From Gammaproteobacteria bacterium (lineage in GTDB: Bacteria; Pseudomonadota; Gammaproteobacteria; Steroidobacterales; JABDKV01), in the NCBI GenBank assembly GCA_013002045.1, contig JABDKV010000273.1:1-37352 (forward strand): 37,352 bases of DNA, in the 5' to 3' direction. Numbering within the stretch: position 1 is the stretch's first letter; every line of letters begins with the position of its first letter. Position numbers and translations under genes: made by a program. Below are positions 9,240 through 18,441 of this stretch, piece after piece. Below the pieces are notes generated by a model. That model had not been told where the DNA came from and searched no databases. It was given only the letters and a program-made list of their open reading frames with translations.

Positions 9240-10337
9240 TCAGGGCCAGTCGCGTGAGGGGCTCATGAACGATCCACCGGTCACCATAGCCAGTCGCCAG
9301 TACTGGCTGGCGGCGGCGGGGTCTCCTTCGATGGGCATCAATATCGTGTTGACCGGGATCCCGAATGGCAATTCGTCGAGCGCACGTCGAAACAGTCGCA
9401 AGCGGTTGCGTGCCGAGATCGTACGGCGATTGTTGGGTGTGACGCCGATGGTCGGCAGGCCGTCGGTAATCAGGATAATGTTGTCGGGCATCGGGTCCAT
9501 GTCACCGATAACCGATAGCGCATTAATCAGGCTGGTCCCGTTGCCGGGATCGAGCTGGCGCAATGCCGAGGCAACCTGCGCTATCTGTTGCTCGTCGTTG
9601 GCAGCAAACCAGCGCCCTTCGCTGGCGTCGATCACCGGGCCCGCCGTTTCATTAAAGTGATAAACCTGGAAGTCGGCCGTTTCCGGCAGATTCGTCAGCA
9701 ACCATTCGACTGTCTGCACCGAGCGCTGCCACTTCGGCCCCTCGAGCTTGCGTTCGAGCGGCATGTTGCGCCGACGGATGATGTTGACCAGGGTCGAGTC
9801 GAGCATGCTGGCCGATGAATCGAGCATAATCAGGATATTGCGGCCGCCGAGGCGCAACCCTGTCAGGTATTGGCGACTCCCGGTGCCGAGAAAACTGCGC
9901 GCTTCCAGTTGTGCCAGTCGTTTCTCTTCGGCGGCGCCTTCGAGGCGACGCGCCCGCGCTTCCAGGGCGCGGATATCCGCCATCATGCGCTCAACACTCT
10001 CGCGCTGCGCCATTGTCATTTCATTGCGGTCTGCCAGTTCGTCGCGCGCCTTGCCAGTCTCCTCGAGGATCTGACTGACCCGGGCCTGCAATTCAATTAT
10101 CTGTGTATCGGCTGACTGGATTTGCTGCTCGGAAGTGATCAGGAATTCCCGGTCCCTCTCGATTTGCTCTTCGAGTTGTTGTAATTCGATCAGCAACTCG
10201 GCGTTGATATCGTCTGAACGATCCAGCGTCGAGTGGTGAATCAGCATGAACACCAGCACCGTCGCACCGAAGCCACACGACATGATGTCGAGAAACGACA
10301 AAGAGAAAACCGTGAAGCGTCTTTGCTTGCGTGCCAT
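9240..10337 (-). CDS. vWA-domain protein with N-terminal membrane helix (first of pair)
   Basis: MARKQRRFTVFSLSFLDIMSCGFGATVLVFMLIHHSTLD; coiled-coil; NILIMLDSSASMLDSTL and NIILITDGLPTIG (vWA). Confidence 0.87.
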   Translation of the reverse strand: MARKQRRFTVFSLSFLDIMSCGFGATVLVFMLIHHSTLDRSDDINAELLIELQQLEEQIERDREFLITSEQQIQSADTQIIELQARVSQILEETGKARDELADRNEMTMAQRESVERMMADIRALEARARRLEGAAEEKRLAQLEARSFLGTGSRQYLTGLRLGGRNILIMLDSSASMLDSTLVNIIRRRNMPLERKLEGPKWQRSVQTVEWLLTNLPETADFQVYHFNETAGPVIDASEGRWFAANDEQQIAQVASALRQLDPGNGTSLINALSVIGDMDPMPDNIILITDGLPTIGVTPNNRRTISARNRLRLFRRALDELPFGIPVNTILMPIEGDPAAASQYWRLAMVTGGSFMSPSRDWP

Positions 10338-10341
10338 GTGC

Positions 10342-11700
10342 TCAGCTTTGTTCGCTCACCAGCAATAACACCTGGCTGCCGCCGCCGAGCCGGATAACAT
10401 CGCCGCTATGCACGACCGCGCTGCCGTCGACGCGAGCATCGTTGACCCAGGTTCCGTGACTGCTGTGGTCCTGCAGCCGCACCTGGCCGTCGTTCGGTAG
10501 TAAAGAACAGTGCGTTCGCGATATACCCGACAACTCGCCAGTCAGAACAATGTTTTTCCCCTCATCTCCTGGATCGCTGCCAAAAACCAGCGCACCCCCC
10601 TGCAGGCGCCAGGCGCGATCACCAACAATGACATGTGTTGGCGTGTCACCTGTGACGGGCGGTGTTGCTGACGGCGGCTGCAATCGAGCCCCTGTTTGCC
10701 CATCCCAGCGCACACTGGTGGCAAAGCTGACGGTGCCGTCACCACTGACAATTTCGTCGCGCAGCCGCAGCGCCCCCAGGGCGGCGGCGCCACGCGGCAG
10801 CTCGAGCACTTCGCTTGCCTCGGATGCCAGCGCCTTATGCAGTCCTGGCAACTGCTGCAAGCGGTGGTCGATCATCAACACCAGCTGCTCGCCTGGTCGG
10901 GTCAGAGTCGCCAGGTGGCGGCGCATCCTCGCCAGCAACGATTCGAGTGCCGTGCCAATGACATCGCGTCCGACCTCGACCGAGTGCGTTTTGTCGTCGA
11001 ATTCGACGCTGGCACTAACACTGCCGTCACGCTCGATAGCGCTGAGCCAGTCGGGCAGTCGATCGAACATCTGTTGTTCGGCTGCCGCCGAGTGCATTGG
11101 GTCATAACGGGTGTTGCGCACAAACAAATCGGATACGACACGTGCGGCGGCGGCATGCATTTCGCGTTGACCGCATTCGTCGACCACCTCTACCTTGTCG
11201 CGCCGCAGTCGCCCGCCCTGCTGTAACCGTGTCAGCACCACCTGGTGCAACATCAGGTCGATATGGATGATCTGCTTCCCGGGCTTTGGCGTCGTCGTCG
11301 CCGCCACGGCGGTGTCAACCAGTGCGCTGACCGGCAACCCGGCTTCGCGCGCGATACCGAGTAACAGGCTTAGTTGTTCGCGACTATAGCTGCCGGGAAC
11401 AGTCAGCAACACCTCATCGGCAGTCGTTTCGAGGCTGCTAAAAACATCATGCAGGTGGTGATAGGCAAGATCGGCCATTGTCGCTGCGCCACGCACGCCC
11501 GCGGGTAATGCGGCCAGGCTAAGCTCCTGCCAAAAACGGCTGAACACACGGGAGGGTTGCAACCGGGCCTGGGCCGCAGCAGCGGCTCCGGTAGTGACAC
11601 TACCATCAACGAGTGCATAACCGGGACTGTCCACACGCACGCCGCCGCTATCGACACCAAGCAAGCCGGCATCGTTGATTTCGATTGCGAGCCTGCCCAT
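10342..11700 (-). CDS. Hsp70/actin-fold ATPase-like protein with C-terminal FHA domain
   Basis: EVLLTVPGSYSREQLSLLLGIAREAGLPVSALVDTAVAATT (Hsp70-like); C-terminal LVFGSDPGDEGKNIVLTGELSGISRTHCSLLPNDGQVRLQDHSSHGTWVNDARVDGSAVVHSGDVIRLGG (FHA). Confidence 0.82.
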   Translation of the reverse strand: MGRLAIEINDAGLLGVDSGGVRVDSPGYALVDGSVTTGAAAAAQARLQPSRVFSRFWQELSLAALPAGVRGAATMADLAYHHLHDVFSSLETTADEVLLTVPGSYSREQLSLLLGIAREAGLPVSALVDTAVAATTTPKPGKQIIHIDLMLHQVVLTRLQQGGRLRRDKVEVVDECGQREMHAAAARVVSDLFVRNTRYDPMHSAAAEQQMFDRLPDWLSAIERDGSVSASVEFDDKTHSVEVGRDVIGTALESLLARMRRHLATLTRPGEQLVLMIDHRLQQLPGLHKALASEASEVLELPRGAAALGALRLRDEIVSGDGTVSFATSVRWDGQTGARLQPPSATPPVTGDTPTHVIVGDRAWRLQGGALVFGSDPGDEGKNIVLTGELSGISRTHCSLLPNDGQVRLQDHSSHGTWVNDARVDGSAVVHSGDVIRLGGGSQVLLLVSEQS

Positions 11701-12518
11701 CAGCGCACCTGCAGGTGTTGAACGAGTCGGTCGTCGCAGTAGTCCTGCGACTCCAGCACCAGCCGTTCCTGCAGTAGCTGCAACTGGTGCATCAGGAACA
11801 TCAGCACGATGCTTAACAGCAAAGCAATGAAGGTTGAATTAAAGGCCACACCCAGGCTCTCGGTCACGCCCGAGATATTGCCTTCGACAGCCTGGTGGGC
11901 CTGGCCCAGCGCTTCACCGATGCCACGAACGGTACCGATAAAACCGATCGACGGAATGGCCCACGCAATGTAGCGCACCATCGACAGTTCCGAATCGAGG
12001 CGTTCCGACTCCGACTCACAAACGGTCCGTACCGCAGTCGAGACATCCTGGATATTGCGCGTCGAGCGGAATCGATGCAGTGCAGTCAACAATGCCCGGG
12101 GCAGTAGCCGGTTGCGTTCATGCTCGGGTAAAGCCTGCACCGGACGCGAGAATTGCCGCGTATCCTCGGGCAGGATACTCATGCCTTCGTTAAGCGGCAC
12201 CAGGTCACGTTGCAACATGCGCCGCTCACCCAGCGACTGCCATGCTTTGAAACCCATGATAGCCATGGCCCACAGCATCAGGATAAAACAGGTTTCCTGT
12301 TCGAAGTCGCGGATCAGGACATAGATCGATCGCTCCGGCACGTAGTTCTCGTCCACCGCCATCTGCGCCCGTTGCTCGGCCATCACTTCGGCTGCCTGCG
12401 GTCGTACCACCGAGACATACATGCCATGCACGATAATGACTGAAACGACGAGGGCGAAAACCTGGAACAGGAACTCGACCGGGATGTTGTGGCGCTTGAC
12501 GCCGGCTACGCTGGCCAT
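11700..12518 (-). CDS. MotA/TolQ/ExbB-type proton channel family protein
   Basis: RYIAWAIPSIGFIGTVRGIGEALGQAH...GVTESLGVAFNSTFIALLLSIVLMFLMHQLQ matches the TolQ/ExbB/MotA two-helix signature; two N-terminal TM segments. Confidence 0.85.
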   Translation of the reverse strand: MASVAGVKRHNIPVEFLFQVFALVVSVIIVHGMYVSVVRPQAAEVMAEQRAQMAVDENYVPERSIYVLIRDFEQETCFILMLWAMAIMGFKAWQSLGERRMLQRDLVPLNEGMSILPEDTRQFSRPVQALPEHERNRLLPRALLTALHRFRSTRNIQDVSTAVRTVCESESERLDSELSMVRYIAWAIPSIGFIGTVRGIGEALGQAHQAVEGNISGVTESLGVAFNSTFIALLLSIVLMFLMHQLQLLQERLVLESQDYCDDRLVQHLQVR

Positions 12519-12520
12519 GC

Positions 12521-12718
12521 TCAGATATCCGTCGGGAAGGCGACGGCCGTATCGGCTTCGACTTCCTCGGTAGGTGTAAACGATTCGCGATCAACGCTGG
12601 CAGGCGCCTGTTGCTCGGTCTCGGTATCAGTCTCGCTGCTTTCCTCGACCGGTTCCTCCTGGGCCAGCACTGGCCAGGCCGCCAGTGACAGTACAGCCAT
12701 CATCATCAGCCATCTCAT
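12521..12718 (-). CDS. Small acidic exported protein (65 aa)
   Basis: MRWLMMMAVLSLAAWPVLAQEEPVEESSETDTETEQQ...: signal peptide with ALA-Q cleavage site; 2-nt gap to the next gene. Confidence 0.65.
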   Translation of the reverse strand: MRWLMMMAVLSLAAWPVLAQEEPVEESSETDTETEQQAPASVDRESFTPTEEVEADTAVAFPTDI

Positions 12719-12742
12719 GCGTATTCTCCTGCGATAAACGGT

Positions 12743-15151
12743 TTAGCGGGCATAGCGTGCCAGCCTGAATCCAACATCTTCGCGTCCACCCCTGCCGTAA
12801 TCGCGGTAAGCACCGCGTAACTCGACTATGCCACCGTGCTTCCAGCTGCTGCCACGAATCACGTGACGATTGCCCCGCCGCGGGCCGACCGGATCGACAA
12901 GGGACAGGTAAGGATCGGCAGTCGACGCTTCGTAAATATCATGCATCCACTCGGCAACGTTGCCATCGAGGTCACGCAGTCCAAGTGCATTAGCGGGAAA
13001 ACTCCCGACCGGCGCAGTCACACTGAAGCCGTCGTCGTAATTGTCGAGGCGTTGCACTACCAGATTGCGTGCGGCATTGTCGGCAAGATTGGCACTGCCT
13101 TGTGGTGGTGGCAGTGTATCTCCCCACGGATACTTCGTCGCGCGTGCGCCGCCGGCAAAACGCGTAACCCAGACCCATTCTGCCTCGGTGGGCATGCGGT
13201 ACCCGGTCGTCATCGGCCGTCGACCGACCAGCCGACCGTCGCGCTCGACATAGGCCGGGGGCAGTCCTTCACGCTCACTCAGCCAGTTGCAGTAGCGCGC
13301 CGCCTGTTGCCACCCCAGGCGTACCACCGGCTGATCGTCGCCTTCGAGGCTGAGCCCGCCGACAAAGCCGGAGTTATGCGTGTCCATGAATTCGCGATAC
13401 TGCGCGTTGGTGACTTCGTTCTCGCTGATATAAAACTCACGTGTCAGTTCGACATCGCGACGGATCTCGTTACTACGCCGGCCCTGTTCACGCCGCGGCG
13501 AACCCATCTGCAGTGCCCCGGTTGGCACCAGTACCAGCGTATGCCCTTCGTCCGAGGTAATCACCGGGTCCAGCACCGCGGCCTGGGCCTCGGCAATGGT
13601 CTTGAGAATGACACTGACTCGCTGCTCGATCCCTTCACGCGGGGTGATGGTTTCGATATGCGGCGCGTAACCCTTCTTGTGTATCTCGATACGATGCGGC
13701 GCCGTCGTCAACGACAAGGTCTGGTTAGCACTGCCGCGACTTGTACCGTCGACCAGCACCTCGGCATCCTCGGGACTGGCCACGATACGCACGCTACCGA
13801 GGATGGGTGCCAGGCGCACCGACACTTCCGTTTGTTCGCCCGGCGCCAGCTCCACACTACGGGTAGCGGTGCGGTAACCGGGACGGCTCAATACGACCTG
13901 GTGCGACGCATCCGGCGTAACTGCGACCGACAGAGGGGTGCGCCCCTGGAACTGGCGATCGACACTGACACTGGCACCCGCGGGGTTCGAAGTCAGCATC
14001 ACGATGCCATCGGCTGGCTCAAACGCGATTGCTTCGAGTTCGAGCGGTTGCCCGGCAACGACTGTGACCGTGCGTTCGACGGGCTTATAACCATCGAGTT
14101 GCAAGAGCAGTTGCTGTTCACCGGCTTCGACTTCAGCGACCAGCGGGGTTTGCCCCAGCGTCACACCGTCACTGCTCAGGGTCGCGCCGGGCGGCGTCGT
14201 CTCGATCGTGACTGGGGCCCAGTTTGGCTGCAATACCACCTCGACCGACTGACGTTGGCCACGGCCCGAGATTTCGATCTCCTGTTCGAACGGCAAATGG
14301 TTGCGGGCGATAATACGCAAGCTATGCAACCCGGGTGCGACCTCGGCATCAGCCAGTGGTGATGTACCAATCTCCTGGCCATCGACGACGATACGGGCAC
14401 CGTTGACCGCGCCGGTATCGACCGTCAGCAGGCCCGGTAATTTCTCCATCTGCAGAGCGAACTGCTGGTTGCTGGCATTGCCCACCGTGATGGTCTCACG
14501 CAAGGGCTTGTAGCCTTCGAGATCGGCCGCCACACGGTACTGGCCGGGTCGCAGGAGGTAACGCCCACCAACCCGCGGCTTGAACACCGCCCCTTGCAGT
14601 TCGAGCGACTGCGGCTGCGGCGCAATTGCGATATCGATCGAGCGTGCGGTAAACATGAACCAGGCAGCGATACCCAGCAGTAAGGCCGAGACGGCCACGC
14701 CAAGCTGTAACCATGGCAATGCGCGACCACCCGCTGCAGCGCTGCCGTGACCGGGATTGAATGCAACCGGTTCGATCACAGCATGCGAATCAGCGGCCTG
14801 TGGCGGCGGAGTCTGGGCAGCGCTGCGTGAACGCACATGCAGATCGATTTCATTGCGCCGGATACGACATACGATATGCGCTTCGGGCAATACCACAATA
14901 TTTCCATCACCGAGCCAGCAAGACTGCTCGCATGGCGAGCCGTTCACGCGCACACCGGCATCAGAGTCTGACTCGATGAATGGCACCCCGTCGACAATGC
15001 CCAGTCGACCCAATACCCGGTCATCACTGCCGCTGACCGGGATATCGGCACCGCGACCGCCGATTTGCAACGGTAGTTCGTCCGCCTGCCAGGTACGGGT
15101 GCCACTGTCGTCGTGGATACGGATGACCGGGTTCAAATTCGTTCCTCGCAC
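12743..15151 (-). CDS. FHA-like / TM / PEGA repeats / FGE-sulfatase-modifying-like protein
   Basis: N-terminal FHA-like (LPLQIGGRGADIPVSGSDDRVLGRLGIVDGVPFIESDSDAGVRVNGSP); TM LGVAVSALLLGIAAWFMF; repeated PEGA units (GYKPLRETITV, GYKPVERTVTV, GYRTATRSVEL, GYAPHIETITP); C-terminal FISENEVTNAQYREFM...YRMPTEAEWVWVTR...LGLRDLDGNVAEWMHD...HVIRGSSWK. Confidence 0.86.
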   Translation of the reverse strand: MRGTNLNPVIRIHDDSGTRTWQADELPLQIGGRGADIPVSGSDDRVLGRLGIVDGVPFIESDSDAGVRVNGSPCEQSCWLGDGNIVVLPEAHIVCRIRRNEIDLHVRSRSAAQTPPPQAADSHAVIEPVAFNPGHGSAAAGGRALPWLQLGVAVSALLLGIAAWFMFTARSIDIAIAPQPQSLELQGAVFKPRVGGRYLLRPGQYRVAADLEGYKPLRETITVGNASNQQFALQMEKLPGLLTVDTGAVNGARIVVDGQEIGTSPLADAEVAPGLHSLRIIARNHLPFEQEIEISGRGQRQSVEVVLQPNWAPVTIETTPPGATLSSDGVTLGQTPLVAEVEAGEQQLLLQLDGYKPVERTVTVVAGQPLELEAIAFEPADGIVMLTSNPAGASVSVDRQFQGRTPLSVAVTPDASHQVVLSRPGYRTATRSVELAPGEQTEVSVRLAPILGSVRIVASPEDAEVLVDGTSRGSANQTLSLTTAPHRIEIHKKGYAPHIETITPREGIEQRVSVILKTIAEAQAAVLDPVITSDEGHTLVLVPTGALQMGSPRREQGRRSNEIRRDVELTREFYISENEVTNAQYREFMDTHNSGFVGGLSLEGDDQPVVRLGWQQAARYCNWLSEREGLPPAYVERDGRLVGRRPMTTGYRMPTEAEWVWVTRFAGGARATKYPWGDTLPPPQGSANLADNAARNLVVQRLDNYDDGFSVTAPVGSFPANALGLRDLDGNVAEWMHDIYEASTADPYLSLVDPVGPRRGNRHVIRGSSWKHGGIVELRGAYRDYGRGGREDVGFRLARYAR

Positions 15152-17226
15152 CGTATGGTCAATGGTGATGGTCTTGAGCCGGGTTGGACCACCAACTCGT
15201 GTCGCACGTCACGGAAACCATCGCAGCGACCGGTAACGGTATAACGACCCGGCAGCAATTCGATCTGTTGCTGCTCGAAGCGTCCGAGCGGGCCAACGCG
15301 GTAAATCGTCACCTCGGTTTGCCGATCGGACTGCAGCACAACTGTGACGGGTTCATTGGCTCGCGCCAGCATTGCCTGCAGGTCTGCACTGAGTTGTCGT
15401 AGTCGTGGCGCGGGAGTCTGTACATCGCTGATCTGTCGCACCAGTGTGTTTGCCTGGCGACGACTTTCATCGGTGGTGAAATCGCCGTCTTCGAGCAGGT
15501 TCTGTGACCTCACGGTCAGCGATGCCAGCAATCGCGCGCGATCACGACCCTGCTGGGCGAATACCAGTGCCGGGTCGAGCTGTAGTAGCTCGGTATACAG
15601 GGCGATGGCTTCCTCCCATTGCTGTGCCTGTTCAGCCGCGCGGGCGCTCGCACGCAACCGCCGAATACTGGCCTGGTGCGAAGCGACGCGAACCTGGGTG
15701 CGGGCATCGCGCACGGCAGCGGAATCCGGTCGCAGCTCGGCAGCACGGTTAAGAGCCGTTCGCGCCGCGGCGTAGCGACCCTGGTCCAGCGCTGTGAATG
15801 CCGCACTCATCGCTGCGTTGAAATCGCGCTCGGCGACCATGTCTTCAAGGTCGGAGATTTCATTGCTAACAATGGCATCCTCGGGATCGATCAGTAGTAC
15901 TTCCTGCAGTCGCGCTATTGCGCCTTCGTAGTCTCCTGCAGTGCGCAGGCGTGTTGCCGCGGCCCGGATCTCTGCCGTCTGGTTGAGAAACTGCGCCCGC
16001 CGCATCGCCTCTCGCACCGCCTCGTCCTCGGGCTCGATCGCCAGTGCAATACGAAAGTGTTCTGTCGCGCCGTCGCCATCGGCTGCGGCAAATGCCTGGA
16101 AACCGGCGTCACGATGAAATGCGGCTATGCCAGGCGCTTCGTTACGCAACTGCGTCAGTAATTGATCGGCAGCGGTCAGTTCGCGGATTGCGGCAACCAG
16201 TTCGAACTCACCGGCCAGTCGCTCGCCTTCCTGCAACAGGGCCTGGGCGCGTGCTGCGCGTTGCTCGGCCCAGCGACTGACATCCATACTGTTGAGCGCC
16301 AACCAGTTTTCGTAAACAACCCCGCGCAGTCGTTTGACTTCCTGCTGTTGTTGCTGCAGACGCACTGCAGCCGCGCTTTGCCGCTCCACGGCCGAACCAC
16401 CACCGGTGGCGGTGCCCGGGTCGAGCCAGCCCGGTAGCACAAACGCCAGCGCCAGCGTGGCAACGGCAGCCACACCGAGCAATATCCATCTCCACGACAA
16501 TCCTGTCGGTGCCGCATGGTCGTCGCTGGTCGCAACGGCGTCGCGCCCGATCGGCTCGATGCGCTCAAAGTGGTCTGATTGCGTGCCTCGTTCGGTCAAC
16601 ATTCGATCCATTTTCGTTGCCACTTCAGACAACGACAATTGCAAATTGTTACCCAGCAGGTCGCTCACCAGTCGCGCCAGGTCGCGATCGGCGAGTGCCG
16701 CTCCATCGTCACCCGGCACCAGGCCGGTGGCCAACTCATGGACCATTTCGCCCAGGGCGCGCATGTCATCAGCGACAACGGCCTCGCCAGCAGCGGGATC
16801 GAGCAGACGCACCCGACCATCGTCGCCGACGAGAATATTGTGCAGGCTCAGGTCACCGTGGGCGAGACCACGACCATGGGCGTGATGCAGGGCATCGATG
16901 ACCATGCGCAACAACGGCAGCCAGCGCTGACGTGGCGCACCTATATAGTCTCGTAATTCGTGCCCCTCGACTGCTTCCAGTGCGATGAAGGGCCGCGGCT
17001 GATCAGCATGCAGCGCCAGCACCCCGATGTAAGCCGGATGCGCCATGCTACGCAGCCAGTCGGCCTCATGCGCCAGCCTCTCGGGATTGTCGTCGAACTT
17101 CAGCGCGACGAGTCTGTCACCGTCGTGATCCAGCGCCTGCCAGACCTGCGCTCGTCCGCCGCTGCGGATCGGCGCGATCAATTCGAAGCGATTGGCGTGC
17201 CGCTGACCCGACTGCAGCCGGCTCAT
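15133..17226 (-). CDS. Atypical membrane Ser/Thr kinase-like protein with periplasmic TPRs and PEGA-like C-terminus
   Basis: FELIAPIRSGGRAQVWQALD, VALKFDD, LAHGDLSLHNILV, LLDPAAG; TM WILLGVAAVATLALAFVLPGW; TPR-like repeats; C-terminal PEGA-like ELLPGRYTVTGRCDGFRDVRHELVV. Confidence 0.82.
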   Translation of the reverse strand: MSRLQSGQRHANRFELIAPIRSGGRAQVWQALDHDGDRLVALKFDDNPERLAHEADWLRSMAHPAYIGVLALHADQPRPFIALEAVEGHELRDYIGAPRQRWLPLLRMVIDALHHAHGRGLAHGDLSLHNILVGDDGRVRLLDPAAGEAVVADDMRALGEMVHELATGLVPGDDGAALADRDLARLVSDLLGNNLQLSLSEVATKMDRMLTERGTQSDHFERIEPIGRDAVATSDDHAAPTGLSWRWILLGVAAVATLALAFVLPGWLDPGTATGGGSAVERQSAAAVRLQQQQQEVKRLRGVVYENWLALNSMDVSRWAEQRAARAQALLQEGERLAGEFELVAAIRELTAADQLLTQLRNEAPGIAAFHRDAGFQAFAAADGDGATEHFRIALAIEPEDEAVREAMRRAQFLNQTAEIRAAATRLRTAGDYEGAIARLQEVLLIDPEDAIVSNEISDLEDMVAERDFNAAMSAAFTALDQGRYAAARTALNRAAELRPDSAAVRDARTQVRVASHQASIRRLRASARAAEQAQQWEEAIALYTELLQLDPALVFAQQGRDRARLLASLTVRSQNLLEDGDFTTDESRRQANTLVRQISDVQTPAPRLRQLSADLQAMLARANEPVTVVLQSDRQTEVTIYRVGPLGRFEQQQIELLPGRYTVTGRCDGFRDVRHELVVQPGSRPSPLTIRCEERI

Positions 17227-17232
17227 CGATGG

Positions 17233-18441
17233 CTATTCTGGCTCGCCGGGCGTCGCGGCACCGACCACCGGCAAACCGGTCTCGGTCGAATAGATCTCAC
17301 GCAGCAATTCCCGCCACTGTTCGAATTGCTCATCGACCGACCCGGTCAGCGTAATGGTTTTGCCTTCGATTTCGAGTACGGCAGGGCGCACCTCTAGTTC
17401 GAAGGAATCACCGAGCTCGCGCATGGTTTCGGCATGCACCTGGATTTCTGGTCGCATCGGTAACGTGCTGAGCACGGCCGACACACCGGCGAGCGCGCCG
17501 ACACGACCCGAGTAACTGGCCCATGGGTCATCGCTACTGGCGTCAACCGCCAGACCACCGACAATCAGGGCGGCACCGGCAATGGTGCGGTTCTTGATCT
17601 CGCGTTCCAGCCGACGCAGCTCGACGACTTCTTCGTAATTAAAGCGCCGCCAGTCGTCATAGGCCGGTCCCACCTGCCTGGCAAACACGCTGTAGTGCTG
17701 GTCGAGCGTATCGATGAACAGCAGGTCTCGCTCACGAATCTTGCGTACCCGCCCGAGCATGGGATCGTCACGCGCGGGCAGCCGGCGTACGACGGTACGC
17801 CCGTCGTTGTCAGCGACGTACCCGGCAAATGATGTCGGTGCAATCTCCGCGGCAAAACGCAGCTCGGTGATCTCGCGCAGACGTGCGATCTGCTCGTTAT
17901 CAAGCGTGTTACGGAAAGCAAGCAGGTCATTGGCCACTTCGTTGTACAGGTCCTGGAACGGATCCTGATCGGACGCTGCCATATCGTCACGATAATTCAG
18001 TCGCCCCGCAAGGTCGCTGTACTCGTGCGCATCGATCCAGACACGACCCGTCGCATCGATCGCGCTGATCTCGAGCACCAGGCGCTCTCCATCCGACTGG
18101 ATAATACGAGCCGTTATCGTCAGGTCGACCGTTTCGCTGCCGCGTGGCAGCACCCTGACGGCACCCCAATGGCCGGTTTCCTGCAGCGTGTCACGCAGCA
18201 CATAGGGCATGTACCGCGCTTCGGCATCGCGAACGCCGGCGACCAGGCGCATCTCGTTCTGCTCGCGTATATCGTCCGGCACATTGGCATCGAATACGCG
18301 CACGCCGACATCGAGTAACAGTTCTTCGGGCACACTCTCAACCGCCGACAGGGCCGGGGTTGCGTTAATGGTTATAACTTCCTCATGTACGCATCCGGCC
18401 AGCACCAGTATGCCGGTTGCTATCAGAACTGCTCTCATCAT
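17233..18441 (-). CDS. Lipoprotein of unknown function
   Basis: MMRAVLIATGILVLAGCVHEEV lipobox; 402 aa, 4-nt overlap with the upstream gene; no recognised domain. Confidence 0.7.
   Translation of the reverse strand: MMRAVLIATGILVLAGCVHEEVITINATPALSAVESVPEELLLDVGVRVFDANVPDDIREQNEMRLVAGVRDAEARYMPYVLRDTLQETGHWGAVRVLPRGSETVDLTITARIIQSDGERLVLEISAIDATGRVWIDAHEYSDLAGRLNYRDDMAASDQDPFQDLYNEVANDLLAFRNTLDNEQIARLREITELRFAAEIAPTSFAGYVADNDGRTVVRRLPARDDPMLGRVRKIRERDLLFIDTLDQHYSVFARQVGPAYDDWRRFNYEEVVELRRLEREIKNRTIAGAALIVGGLAVDASSDDPWASYSGRVGALAGVSAVLSTLPMRPEIQVHAETMRELGDSFELEVRPAVLEIEGKTITLTGSVDEQFEQWRELLREIYSTETGLPVVGAATPGEPE

Noticed and set aside
8225-12518. Zorya anti-phage system based on the MotA-like protein
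   Set aside because: No ZorB-like peptidoglycan-binding protein, ZorC or ZorD/E helicase/nuclease seen. Only the general idea of an ion-driven channel plus partner is shared.
12836-14362. 508-aa plus-strand ORF
   Set aside because: Antisense to the FHA-PEGA-FGE gene, which has clear domain motifs. The translation is unstructured His/Arg/Gln-rich, typical of shadow ORFs in high-GC DNA.
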